From contig JAACFA010000004.1 of NCBI GenBank assembly GCA_009937625.1, positions 1-34,707 on the forward strand: a DNA stretch of 34,707 nucleotides, given 5' to 3'. Shown piece by piece: positions 7,700-15,943 of the stretch (position 1 is its first letter; every line of letters starts with the position of its first letter). This stretch comes from Gammaproteobacteria bacterium. GTDB taxonomy: Bacteria; Pseudomonadota; Gammaproteobacteria; GCA-001735895. Position numbers and translations under genes: made by a program. The notes beneath the pieces are model-generated. The model searched no databases. It had not been told where the DNA came from and worked only from the letters and a program-made list of their open reading frames with translations.

Positions 7700-9331
7700 A
7701 TGACAATCGAATACGATCAACTGGAAGCCAATGCCGCCAATTTCGTGCCGCTGACGCCGCTTTCCTTTTTGCATCGAACCGCCGATATTTATCCGCAGCG
7801 CGAATCCCTTGTTTATAACCAGCGCCGCTATACCTGGGCGCAAACCCGCAACCGTTGCCTGCGCATCGCTTCCAGCCTGGCGGCACGCGGCATCGGAAAA
7901 AACGATACGGTTTCGGTGTTCGCATTCAATACGCCGGAAATGTTCGAGAGCCATTTTTCGATCCCGATGGCTGGCGCGGTGCTGAACACGATCAACACTC
8001 GTCTCGACGCGCCCACCGTCGGTTACATCATCGACCACGGCGAGTCACGGCTATTTATCTGCGACCGTCAGCTGTGGCCGGTGCTGGAGCAGGCCCTGCA
8101 GCACTGCGAGCGGCGACCCGAAATCGTCATCATTGACGATATAGACGCGAGCGAAAAACCCGCGTTACCCGACAATATCGAGTTCAGTTTTTACGAGGAC
8201 CTGGTGGATCGCGGTGACGATACCTTCGAGTGGCGTCCGCCCGAGGACGAGTGGCAAGCCTTGACGCTGAACTATACCTCGGGCACCACCGGTCTCCCCA
8301 AGGGCGTGGTTTATCACCACCGCGGCTCTTATCTGATGACCATGGGTACGGTTATTTCCTGGGCCTTGCCGCCGCATCCACGCTACCTCTACACGGTACC
8401 GATGTTTCACTGCAACGGCTGGGGCCATGCCTGGACCATGACCGCACTGGCGGCAACGGTAGTCTGCATCCGCGCATTCGTACCGAAGCTGTTCTTCGAA
8501 TTAGCCGAAGCGCACGACATCACCCATTTTGGCGGTGCGCCGATCGTGTTGAACATGCTCGCCAACGCACCGGCCGAGGATCAGAAAAAATTCGAACACA
8601 AGATCTACGCCATGACCGCCGGTGCGCCGCCCCCGGCCAAGGTGCTCGAGAGCATGGCGCAGTTCAATTTCGAGGTCATGCACGTTTACGGCCTCACCGA
8701 AACCTACGGCCATATCCTGCACTCGGCGCCACAGGACGACTGGTACCAGCAGTCGATCGAACGACAGGCGGAGCTGAAAGCGCGCCAGGGCGTGCGTTTT
8801 GCGATGACCGAAGCGGTAGACGTCATCGATCCGGAATCCGGCGAGTCGGTACCCTGGGATGCCGAAACCATGGGTGAGATCGTGATTCGCGGCAATACCG
8901 TCATGAAGGGTTACCTCAAGGATCCGAGAGCGACCGCCGAAGTCTTCAAAGACGGCTGGTTTTACAGCGGCGATATTGCGGTGGTGTATCCAGACGGTTA
9001 TATCCAGGTGAGGGATCGCGCCAAGGACGTGATTATTTCGGGTGGAGAAAACATTTCCTCGGTCGAGGTCGAGGGCGTGCTGTATAAGCACCCCGCGGTT
9101 GGCGAAGCCGCGGTGGTGGCACTGGCCGATGAAAAATGGGGCGAGGTGCCCTGTGCTTTTATCGAGCTCAAGGCGCAGGCCGAGACCAGCGAGCAGGAAC
9201 TCATCGACTTTTGCGCCAACAACATGGCGCGTTTCAAACGCCCCAAGAAAGTCGTTTTCGGGGAACTGCCCAAGACGGCAACCGGCAAGATCCAGAAAAA
9301 TGTATTGCGCGAACGGGCGAAAGAGTTGTAA
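7700..9331 (+). CDS. Acyl-CoA ligase, DmdB-like (AMP-binding family)
   Basis: The enzyme activates a carboxylate with ATP to an acyl-adenylate and then an acyl-CoA thioester. Visible motifs are NYTSGTTGLPKGVV (191-204, phosphate loop), HVYGLTETYG (adenine site), FYSGDIAVVYPDGYIQVRDRAKDVIISGGENISS (hinge) and TATGKIQK with the C-terminal catalytic lysine. FHCNGWGHAWTMTALAATVVC is common in the methylmercaptopropionate-CoA ligase (DmdB) branch of medium/short-chain ligases. The ATG at 7700 after CGGGTGTAAAC gives 543 residues; the track start at 7619 overlaps the previous gene. Context with dmdA favours DmdB, but another medium- or short-chain acid cannot be excluded. Confidence 0.85.
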   Translation: MTIEYDQLEANAANFVPLTPLSFLHRTADIYPQRESLVYNQRRYTWAQTRNRCLRIASSLAARGIGKNDTVSVFAFNTPEMFESHFSIPMAGAVLNTINTRLDAPTVGYIIDHGESRLFICDRQLWPVLEQALQHCERRPEIVIIDDIDASEKPALPDNIEFSFYEDLVDRGDDTFEWRPPEDEWQALTLNYTSGTTGLPKGVVYHHRGSYLMTMGTVISWALPPHPRYLYTVPMFHCNGWGHAWTMTALAATVVCIRAFVPKLFFELAEAHDITHFGGAPIVLNMLANAPAEDQKKFEHKIYAMTAGAPPPAKVLESMAQFNFEVMHVYGLTETYGHILHSAPQDDWYQQSIERQAELKARQGVRFAMTEAVDVIDPESGESVPWDAETMGEIVIRGNTVMKGYLKDPRATAEVFKDGWFYSGDIAVVYPDGYIQVRDRAKDVIISGGENISSVEVEGVLYKHPAVGEAAVVALADEKWGEVPCAFIELKAQAETSEQELIDFCANNMARFKRPKKVVFGELPKTATGKIQKNVLRERAKEL

Positions 9332-9364
9332 AACCCAGGTTTGACCTTAGTTATTTTGCCTAAC

Positions 9365-10153
9365 ATGAATCAGGATATTTCACCCCTCGAACTGCGGCAC
9401 AGGATTCGCAGCGGCGCATTCACCAGCAACACTTCCGGTTATTCGCGTGGTTACGTGCAGGGCAATCTTTGCATTTTGCCAGCCGATTACGCCGGAGAAT
9501 TTCTGCAATTTTGTCAATCCAATCCGAAGCCCTGTCCGCTGATCGGGATGGCCACGAGCCCGGGTGACTACTACATTCCGAAACTCGGCGCGGATCTCGA
9601 CCTGCGCACCGATGTACCGAGCTACCGGGTGTTCGAAAACGGCGAATTGGTCGACGAAGTGCACGAGATCGGCGATCTCTGGCGCTCCGACCTGGTGTCG
9701 TTCGTACTCGGTTGCTCGTTTTCCTTCGAGGAGGCCCTGATCGACGACGGCCTGGAAATTCGCAACGTCACCGAGGGTGTCAACGTGCCGATGTATCGCA
9801 CCGATATCGACTGCAGTCCGGCGGGCCGCTTCGCCAGCAAGATGGTGGTCAGCATGCGCCCGATGATTCCGTCCGATGCGATTCGCGCGATTCAGATTTG
9901 CACCCGCTTCCCCGCGGTGCACGGCGCGCCGGTTCACTTCGGCGATCCCGCCCGGATCGGCGTGCGCGACATAAACCAGCCCGATTTCGGTGACGCCGTC
10001 ACCATTCGCGAGGACGAGGTGCCCGTGTTCTGGGCCTGCGGCGTGACGCCACAGGTTGCGGTCGAACAGGCCAGGCCGCCGTTTTGCATCACCCACTCGC
10101 CGGGCTGTATGCTGGTAACAGATCAGCCCAATAGTCACCTCGCGGTCATGTAG
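9365..10153 (+). CDS. DUF1445 (YcsI-type) protein, D-glutamate cyclase N-terminal-like / putative hydro-lyase
   Basis: The 262 residues carry DUF1445 landmarks: [86 protein letters not shown] and [12 protein letters not shown]. Bacterial members are labelled hydro-lyases without a proven reaction. In animals this domain is the N-terminal half of mitochondrial D-glutamate cyclase (DGLUCY), whose C-terminal half corresponds to the product of the gene at 12525. In Bacillus subtilis ycsI sits beside the 5-oxoprolinase genes, as here. The ATG at 9365 is chosen because the track start at 9341 has no ribosome site. It lies 33 bases after the ligase and 12 before pxpA. Confidence 0.87.
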   Translation: MNQDISPLELRHRIRSGAFTSNTSGYSRGYVQGNLCILPADYAGEFLQFCQSNPKPCPLIGMATSPGDYYIPKLGADLDLRTDVPSYRVFENGELVDEVHEIGDLWRSDLVSFVLGCSFSFEEALIDDGLEIRNVTEGVNVPMYRTDIDCSPAGRFASKMVVSMRPMIPSDAIRAIQICTRFPAVHGAPVHFGDPARIGVRDINQPDFGDAVTIREDEVPVFWACGVTPQVAVEQARPPFCITHSPGCMLVTDQPNSHLAVM

Positions 10154-10165
10154 CTGGAGGCAACC

Positions 10166-10897
10166 ATGTTAATGCTCAATTGCGACCTCGGTGAGAGCTA
10201 CGGCTCCTGGAAAATGGGACGTGACGACGAAGTCATGCCGCATATCGACCAGGCCAATATCGCCTGCGGGTTCCATGGCGGCGATCCGCTGGTGATGGAG
10301 CGTACCCTGGCGATGGCGAAGCAAAACAACGTCATGGTCGGGGCCCATCCTGCCTATCCCGATCTGGTCGGTTTTGGTCGTCGTCCGATGCACTGCTCGC
10401 CCGAGGAAATATCGGCGTTCATGCACTACCAAATCGCCGCCCTCGAAGGCATGGCCAAGATCCAGGGCCTGGAGCTCGCCTATGTAAAGCCTCACGGCGC
10501 GCTGTATAACGACATGATGGCGCGGGAATCGGTGCGCGCGCCGATTCTCAAAGCGATCGCCGATTTTCATAAACCGGTGCGGCTGATGCTACAGGCCACG
10601 CCCGAGGCCGATCTGCATCGCACCGAGGCCGCCTCCCATGGTATCGAGCTCTGGTTCGAGGCATTTGCCGATCGCTGCTACGACGACGACGGCAAGCTGC
10701 TGTCCCGTGCCAGGCCGGGTGCGGTGCACAACCGCGACAAGATGCTAGCCCAGGTCGAACAGATATGTCGTGAAGGCACGGTCACTTCGGTTAGCGGCCA
10801 TACCCTCGAATTGAGACCCGATACGCTATGCGTGCACGGTGATAACGACGAGGGCGTCGCGGCGATTAAAGAAATTCGCAAGATAATCCACTCCTGA
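10166..10897 (+). CDS. pxpA: 5-oxoprolinase subunit PxpA (LamB/YcsF family)
   Basis: PxpA works with PxpB and PxpC to cleave 5-oxo-L-proline to L-glutamate using ATP. The N-terminus has LNCDLGESYGSWKMG and DQANIACGFHGGDP, and later VGAHPAYPDL and YVKPHGALYND, all diagnostic of the LamB/YcsF family. The 243-residue length is normal. The ATG at 10166 follows a GGAGG site. Gaps to both neighbours are short. No targeting signal is present, so it is cytoplasmic. Confidence 0.93.
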   Translation: MLMLNCDLGESYGSWKMGRDDEVMPHIDQANIACGFHGGDPLVMERTLAMAKQNNVMVGAHPAYPDLVGFGRRPMHCSPEEISAFMHYQIAALEGMAKIQGLELAYVKPHGALYNDMMARESVRAPILKAIADFHKPVRLMLQATPEADLHRTEAASHGIELWFEAFADRCYDDDGKLLSRARPGAVHNRDKMLAQVEQICREGTVTSVSGHTLELRPDTLCVHGDNDEGVAAIKEIRKIIHS

Positions 10898-10904
10898 CAA
10901 CCCG

Positions 10905-11582
10905 ATGAAGATTGAAATCGCCGGGCAGAACGCATTTATCGTGTATTTTGCCGACCAGACCAGTGCGGCGATTTCCGCCCGAATCCAGGCGGCGGTGGCA
11001 AATATACTCGCGACGATGGGCGACAGCATTATCGACCTGGTACCGTCTTACGCGTCTCTGCTTGTCATCTTCGACCTCGATCGCAGCGACCATTTCGCGA
11101 TCAGAAAACAACTAGGCGCTGCGCTTACCGACCTCGATAACATCGACTCGAGCGCGGGCGAACTCGTCACGCTGCCGGTCTACTACGGCGTCGAATCGGG
11201 TCCCGACCTCGAGGGCATCGCCGAGCGTGCTGGCTTGAGTATCGAGCAGGTTATCGAAATCCACCAGCAGCAGGAGTACCGCGTCTACGCCATCGGTTTT
11301 GCTCCCGGGTTCGCGTATCTCGGCGAGGTCGACGAGCGCATAGCCGCGCCGCGGCTGGCGACTCCGCGGCAAAAGGTGCCACGCGGTGCGGTCGCCATCG
11401 CCGACCGTCAAACCGCCGTATACCCGGCGGTATCACCGGGTGGCTGGAACCTGATCGGGCTGTGCCCGACGCGTATGTTCGATCCTGACCGAACGCCCAG
11501 CATGCCGGTCAAGGTCGGCGACCGAATACGTTTCGAGGGCATTAGCCGCGACGAGTTTCTCGCCCAGGGCGGTGAATTATGA
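10905..11582 (+). CDS. pxpB: 5-oxoprolinase subunit PxpB (KipI family)
   Basis: This is the KipI-like subunit of the prokaryotic 5-oxoprolinase. Signature segments are YAIGFAPGFAYLGEVDERIAAPR, TPRQKVPRGAVAIADRQTAVYPAVSPGGWNLIG and the C-terminal GDRIRFEGISRDEF. The length is 225 residues, usual for the family. Its last bases overlap the start of pxpC in an ATGA, so the two subunits are probably translated together. The ribosome site before the ATG at 10905 is weak, which fits reinitiation from pxpA seven bases upstream. Confidence 0.92.
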   Translation: MKIEIAGQNAFIVYFADQTSAAISARIQAAVANILATMGDSIIDLVPSYASLLVIFDLDRSDHFAIRKQLGAALTDLDNIDSSAGELVTLPVYYGVESGPDLEGIAERAGLSIEQVIEIHQQQEYRVYAIGFAPGFAYLGEVDERIAAPRLATPRQKVPRGAVAIADRQTAVYPAVSPGGWNLIGLCPTRMFDPDRTPSMPVKVGDRIRFEGISRDEFLAQGGEL

Positions 11583-12514
11583 GCGGCTTTATTGTCCAGC
11601 AGCCGGGATTGCTGAGCCTGCTGCTGGATCGCGGCCGCTACGGTGCTCATAACCTTGGCCTGACGACTGGTGGCCCCCTCGATTTCGTCGCCTTCGACTG
11701 GGCTAATCGCCTGCTGGGCAACGATGCCAACGCGACCTGTCTCGAGGTAGGCTTTGGCGGACTCTCGCTCGACGCTGAAATCGACAGCAGCTTCGTCATT
11801 ACCGGCGCCGAAGCTCCTTGCAAACTCAACGGTGATGCCATACCGCAGTGGCAGACGCTCGATATCCAGGCCGGCGACCGGCTCGAGATCGGCTTTGCCA
11901 CGAAGGGCACGCGCGCCTATCTGGCGGTTCGGGGTGGGTTCGACATAGCCCCGAGCTTTGGCAGCACCGCGACCGTGGTGCGTGAAAAAATCGGTGGCCT
12001 GCACGGCGATAAGCTACAGGCCGGTGATCGACTGCCCTGCAGCGGGGGCAGGATCGGCGACAAGCGTCGCCTGGCCGTGGCGGATCGGCCCGATTATGGT
12101 GAATTCGCCCGCCTGCGCGTGGTGCCCGGTTACCAGCAGGCCGTCTTCGGCCCGACGCAGCAGTGGCGCTTTTTCAACTCGGATTACCGCCTGACCGAAC
12201 GCTGCGATCGCATGGGTTTCCGCCTCGAAGGCGAAACCGTGCATTCGAACATGGTTGGTATGCTGTCCGAGGGCATATGCCATGGTGCGGTCCAGATTCC
12301 GGCCGACGGGCAACCGATCGTGCTGATGAACGATCGCCAGACCATTGGCGGCTATCCCAAGATAGGATCGGTGATCCCGCTCGATACTTCGAGACTGGCC
12401 CAGTTATCTCCGGGTTCGAGCGTGCGTTTCGAGGCAATCAGCATCGAGCAGGCGCACAACATTCACTGCCTCGAGCAGGCGCGTTTCCAACGCTGCAGCC
12501 TGCAGGCCTGTTGA
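11579..12514 (+). CDS. pxpC: 5-oxoprolinase subunit PxpC (KipA family)
   Basis: This is the KipA-like partner of PxpB. Visible landmarks are GLTTGGPLDFVAFDWANRLLGND, ITGAEAPCKLNGDAIPQWQ, YLAVRGGFDI, RLTERCDRMGFRLEG, SEGICHGAVQIPADGQPIVLMNDRQTIGGYPKIGSVI, the standard order for this family. The length is 311 residues. The start ATG overlaps the pxpB stop. The three pxp genes are in the common A-B-C order and flanked on each side by a D-glutamate cyclase-type domain gene. Confidence 0.92.
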   Translation: MSGFIVQQPGLLSLLLDRGRYGAHNLGLTTGGPLDFVAFDWANRLLGNDANATCLEVGFGGLSLDAEIDSSFVITGAEAPCKLNGDAIPQWQTLDIQAGDRLEIGFATKGTRAYLAVRGGFDIAPSFGSTATVVREKIGGLHGDKLQAGDRLPCSGGRIGDKRRLAVADRPDYGEFARLRVVPGYQQAVFGPTQQWRFFNSDYRLTERCDRMGFRLEGETVHSNMVGMLSEGICHGAVQIPADGQPIVLMNDRQTIGGYPKIGSVIPLDTSRLAQLSPGSSVRFEAISIEQAHNIHCLEQARFQRCSLQAC

Positions 12515-12524
12515 GAGTAGAAGC

Positions 12525-13370
12525 ATGAACCAGGCCGCAGAACTGGCGCTTAGCCGCGTGATCGAAGATATCCTGGTGGCACGGAACCTGCGCGGCATGA
12601 AAACGCTGCAATCGCATCTCGAACCAGGCTATTGCCTGCGCGCGGCGCGGATACTGAACGATTGTCGCGGCAATATCCTGATCGGCACGGGCTTCCCGGT
12701 GGTCAAGACTTTCGAAACCGATGGGCCGGTCGGCGCCATCGCCATGTACGAAGCTTTCGAAAAACTCGGCGCTACCCCGACGATCGTCTGCGGGCGGCCA
12801 ATTTCGCAGGCGCTTGCCGAAAAATACCGGGTGCACGAAATCAGGGTTGGCGATCACGATCAGCGCGAGCAGGAAGCGCAGCAAGCGCTCGAACATTTCC
12901 AGCCAGAGGCGATCATATCGATCGAACGCCCCGGCCAGGCGGCCGACGGCGGCTACTACAACATGCGCGGCGAGAGTATCAGCGAACACACGGCCTGTTT
13001 CGATACCTTCATGACCGCGAGTCGATGCCCGACCATCGCTATCGGCGACGGCGGTAACGAAATCGGCATGGGCAAGGTTGCCGCGGCGCTGCAGGAGCTG
13101 AATATCGTACCGGCAACTACGAGTTGCGACGAGCTTATCGTCGCCGACGTTTCCAATTGGGGCGCCTACGGCATTATCTCGTTTCTGTCGCTGTGGACCG
13201 GGCGCGACCTGCTCGGCGAAATCGTGCCACTCGATACCCTGCGCTACATCTCCGAGCTCGGTAGCGTCGATGGCGTTACCCGCGTCAACCAGTTGACCGA
13301 GGACGGGCTCGACGCCAGCGAAGGTGAAAAGGTTTTACTCGAACTACGACAGGTTTGCGGCTTCACCTGA
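12525..13370 (+). CDS. DUF4392 protein, D-glutamate cyclase C-terminal-like
   Basis: The 281 residues match the DUF4392 domain that forms the C-terminal half of animal D-glutamate cyclase (DGLUCY), which turns D-glutamate into 5-oxo-D-proline. Landmarks are ILIGTGFPVVKTFETDGPVGAIAMYEAFEKLG, IISIERPGQAADGGYYNMRG, AIGDGGNEIGMGKV and NWGAYGIISFLSLWTGRDLL. The gene is 10 bases after pxpC. Its DUF1445 counterpart is a separate gene at 9365. Whether this protein alone is the cyclase or needs the DUF1445 protein is not known from sequence. Confidence 0.85.
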   Translation: MNQAAELALSRVIEDILVARNLRGMKTLQSHLEPGYCLRAARILNDCRGNILIGTGFPVVKTFETDGPVGAIAMYEAFEKLGATPTIVCGRPISQALAEKYRVHEIRVGDHDQREQEAQQALEHFQPEAIISIERPGQAADGGYYNMRGESISEHTACFDTFMTASRCPTIAIGDGGNEIGMGKVAAALQELNIVPATTSCDELIVADVSNWGAYGIISFLSLWTGRDLLGEIVPLDTLRYISELGSVDGVTRVNQLTEDGLDASEGEKVLLELRQVCGFT

Positions 13371-13500
13371 CGCCTATAGTTGCGGTCACTACCCTGCCCT
13401 GGCACCATTATTTCAATCGAGTGGCTCTATTCCGCCAAGTCGGGTTTCTGCTTAACTTGCGAGCCATTTTGAGTACTACCGAAACATCTGAGGCACTGGT

Positions 13501-14358
13501 ATGACGATTGCATATTTGAACGGTGAATTCCTGTCCCTGGAGGAAGCCCGCATATCGCCGATGGACCGAGGGTTCCTGTTTGGCGACGGCATATACGAAG
13601 TTATTCCCGCCTACGGTGGCAAAATGGTTGGCTTCGGACCGCATATATCACGGATGCGAGATGGCCTCGACGCGATCGAGATCAAGTTCGACTGGAGCGA
13701 TGAACAATGGCGTGACCTCTGCACCGCGCTGCTGGAAAAGAACGGCAACGGCAATCTCGGTATTTACCTGCACGTTACCCGTGGCGCCGACAGCAAACGA
13801 CATCACGCCTACCCCGAGGGCGTAGAGCCGACCCTGTTCGGCTATGCCTTCGAAATTCCCGCACCGCCGATACCGGACCGGGAGCACATCAAGCCCTACA
13901 CCTGCTCCACCGGTCGCGACATGCGCTGGGATCGCTGCAACATCAAGTCGATTTCGCTGCTCGGTAACGTCATGCATTTCCAGCAGGGCCATAGCAAGGG
14001 CGACGCCGAAATCCTGTTGTACAACGAACACGACGAACTCACCGAATGCGGTGCCTGCAACGCTTATGTCGTCAAGGACGGTATCGTCTCGACCCCACCG
14101 CTGGATCACCAGATTCTTCCCGGCATTACGCGCCACCTGCTACTCAGCGTGTTGCGTGCCGACGGCAGTATTCCGATCGAGGAACGCGTGATCACGATGG
14201 ATGAAGTCTGGGATGCCGACGAAATCTGGATCTCGAGCTCGAGCAAGGAAGTCGTCCCCGTGGTGAAGCTGGATGGCAAACCGGTCGGCGATGGCAACCC
14301 GGGCCCGGTCTGGGAAAAGGCCGCCAAACTCTACTCTGCCGGTAAATACGACTTTTAG
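13501..14358 (+). CDS. D-amino acid transaminase (fold-type IV PLP enzyme)
   Basis: The enzyme would move amino groups between D-amino acids and 2-oxo acids, for example D-alanine plus 2-oxoglutarate to pyruvate plus D-glutamate. Fold-type IV landmarks are DRGFLFGDGIYEV (22-34, with Y32), the PLP lysine K149 in RCNIKSISLLGNV, and LTECGACNAYVVKDG. HVTRGADSKRHHAYP contains the R100-x-H102 pair that binds the substrate carboxylate in Bacillus D-amino acid transaminase, which favours this over branched-chain or aminodeoxychorismate enzymes. The start follows GAGG. A 130-base gap without terminator separates it from the preceding gene. Length is 285 residues, normal. Confidence 0.87.
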   Translation: MTIAYLNGEFLSLEEARISPMDRGFLFGDGIYEVIPAYGGKMVGFGPHISRMRDGLDAIEIKFDWSDEQWRDLCTALLEKNGNGNLGIYLHVTRGADSKRHHAYPEGVEPTLFGYAFEIPAPPIPDREHIKPYTCSTGRDMRWDRCNIKSISLLGNVMHFQQGHSKGDAEILLYNEHDELTECGACNAYVVKDGIVSTPPLDHQILPGITRHLLLSVLRADGSIPIEERVITMDEVWDADEIWISSSSKEVVPVVKLDGKPVGDGNPGPVWEKAAKLYSAGKYDF

Positions 14359-14438
14359 CCACGCTTCGCGTCGCACGGATTTTAGCTGAAGCGGTCGACG
14401 GGTTTTGCCGGGCGCAGCATTGCGACCGATGCGTGTAG

Positions 14439-15011
14439 CTAGCGGTAAATCGCCTGCTCGGTAACGATCATGTCGAGCCTGACGTCCCAATCCTGCGGCA
14501 CGATGCGTTCGACCCTCTGCAACTCGTGCGCTACCCCGATCAAAACCGGCTCTGCATTCGAGGGATCCTTGCGGAAGGCGAAGCTTCGATCGTAAAAGCC
14601 TCCTCCCATCCCGATCCGGTTGCAGTCGGCGTCGAATACCACCAGCGGCACCAGCACCAGTTCCAGCGCGTCGGGTGCCAGCATGTCTCCGGAATCGACG
14701 TCGGGTTCGGGCAGACGAAACTTGTTGCTGCGCATCTTTTGCCCATGAAAATACGGTGCAAAACGCAGCGCCTGTTGATCCAGGTTCGGCAGGAATACCT
14801 GTTTACCCTGGGAAAGGGCGTGCTCGATCACGGGGTCCAGCCCGATCTCGCCATTGACCGCAAAATAAGCAGCAATGCTGCGCGCCTGCCGATACTCGGA
14901 CAAGCCCAGCACACGCTGCGCCAGCGCGCTGGCGGCCTGCTCGAGCACGGCATCGTCGAGCGCGGCGCGCCGCGCGCGATTGCGTTGTCTCAATTCGTCG
15001 TGAGATTCCAT
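14439..15011 (-). CDS. 5-formyltetrahydrofolate cyclo-ligase
   Basis: The enzyme uses ATP to convert 5-formyl-THF to 5,10-methenyl-THF, returning stored folate to the one-carbon pool. The N-terminal basic helix RQRNRARRAAL, the middle GEIGLDPVIEHAL and the C-terminal NRIGMGGGFYDRSFA are family signatures. The ATG at 15011, behind GGGAG, gives 190 residues; the longer track start overlaps the LysR gene. It lies 38 bases after that gene and is probably co-transcribed. The neighbourhood of folate-linked methyl-transfer genes on both sides is noteworthy. No 6S RNA, often found upstream of this gene in gammaproteobacteria, fits in the gap. Confidence 0.9.
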   Translation of the reverse strand: MESHDELRQRNRARRAALDDAVLEQAASALAQRVLGLSEYRQARSIAAYFAVNGEIGLDPVIEHALSQGKQVFLPNLDQQALRFAPYFHGQKMRSNKFRLPEPDVDSGDMLAPDALELVLVPLVVFDADCNRIGMGGGFYDRSFAFRKDPSNAEPVLIGVAHELQRVERIVPQDWDVRLDMIVTEQAIYR

Positions 15012-15049
15012 GGACTGCTCCCGCCTGGCATTAGCCGCGCATGATACTG

Positions 15050-15931
15050 TCAATCAACCAGGCTGAGTAGCCATTCCTTGAACGCCAGCACCGCGGGATT
15101 TTTCAGGTGTGACTCCGGGCAAACCACGTAGTAGCTGAATTCGTTTTCGAGGATCACGTCAAAAGGCCTCACCAGCCTACCCGATTCGAGATGATCTTCG
15201 ACGAACGTTGTCGAACCCAGTGCGATCCCCTGCCCGTCGAGCGCGGCCTGGATCAGCACGTTGGTGTCATCGATGATCGTTCCCTTGTCGGCCTGGATGT
15301 CGTTCAATCCGGCAAGCTTGAGCCAGTCGCGCCAGCATTCGTAATTAGCGTCGTGCAGCAGGGTGTAATAGTGAAGGTTGTCGATGCTGGTCAAAGGCTT
15401 GTCGTTGCGCAGGAAAGCCGGCGAGCAGACCGGAAAAAAATCGAGACTCAAAAGCTTGTCAGCGACCACGCCCGACCAGGCACCCTTACCGTAGGTAACC
15501 GCGATGTCGATTTCTTCACGCTCGAAGTCCACCGCGGCGTGAGCGTGGAACAGGCACAGGTCGATTTCCGGATACTGCAGCCAGAAGTATTTCAGGCGCG
15601 GCGACAGCCACTTGGCGGCGAACGACGGCGCCAGGCGCACGCTGATTATGTTGGAGTAATGATCCTTGCTGAGCATGCCGATCGCGGCCGAAACCCGGTC
15701 GAAAGCCTCGATAACCTCGGGCAACAGGGCCTTACCCTGCTCGGTCAGGGCCAGGCGTCTCGGATAGCGTTCAAACAGTGAAACGCCCAGGTATTCCTCG
15801 ATAACCTTGATCTGATGACTTATCGCGGCCTGGGTCACGTTAAGCTCGCGCGCAGCACCGGTAAAACTTAACAGACGCCCGGCGGCCTCGAAGCACTTGA
15901 GACTGTTCAACGGCGGTAAACGGCGCCCCAT
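15050..15931 (-). CDS. LysR-family transcriptional regulator, GcvA-like
   Basis: The N-terminal winged helix-turn-helix (about 5-65) reads LNSLKCFEAAGRLLSFTGAARELNVTQAAISHQIKVIEEYLGVSLFERYPRRLALTEQG, very like the glycine cleavage activator GcvA and its relatives. The rest (90-293) is a periplasmic-binding-like effector domain. It is transcribed divergently from the methyltransferase gene at 16065, and the shared region holds a strong inverted repeat. A regulator of betaine or glycine-type one-carbon genes is the natural reading, but the effector is unknown. Confidence 0.9.
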   Translation of the reverse strand: MGRRLPPLNSLKCFEAAGRLLSFTGAARELNVTQAAISHQIKVIEEYLGVSLFERYPRRLALTEQGKALLPEVIEAFDRVSAAIGMLSKDHYSNIISVRLAPSFAAKWLSPRLKYFWLQYPEIDLCLFHAHAAVDFEREEIDIAVTYGKGAWSGVVADKLLSLDFFPVCSPAFLRNDKPLTSIDNLHYYTLLHDANYECWRDWLKLAGLNDIQADKGTIIDDTNVLIQAALDGQGIALGSTTFVEDHLESGRLVRPFDVILENEFSYYVVCPESHLKNPAVLAFKEWLLSLVD

Positions 15932-15943
15932 CGTGATACACCT

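Noticed and set aside
13371-13500. Terminator or promoter between DUF4392 and transaminase genes
   Set aside because: No stem with T-run and no convincing -35/-10 pair was found; only the ribosome site GAGG before 13501 is clear.
14359-14438. Terminator between convergent transaminase and cyclo-ligase genes
   Set aside because: Only short partial pairings are visible and none has a T-run.
15012-15049. 6S RNA next to the 5-formyl-THF cyclo-ligase gene
   Set aside because: The usual gammaproteobacterial location is occupied by the LysR gene; the gap is only 38 bases.
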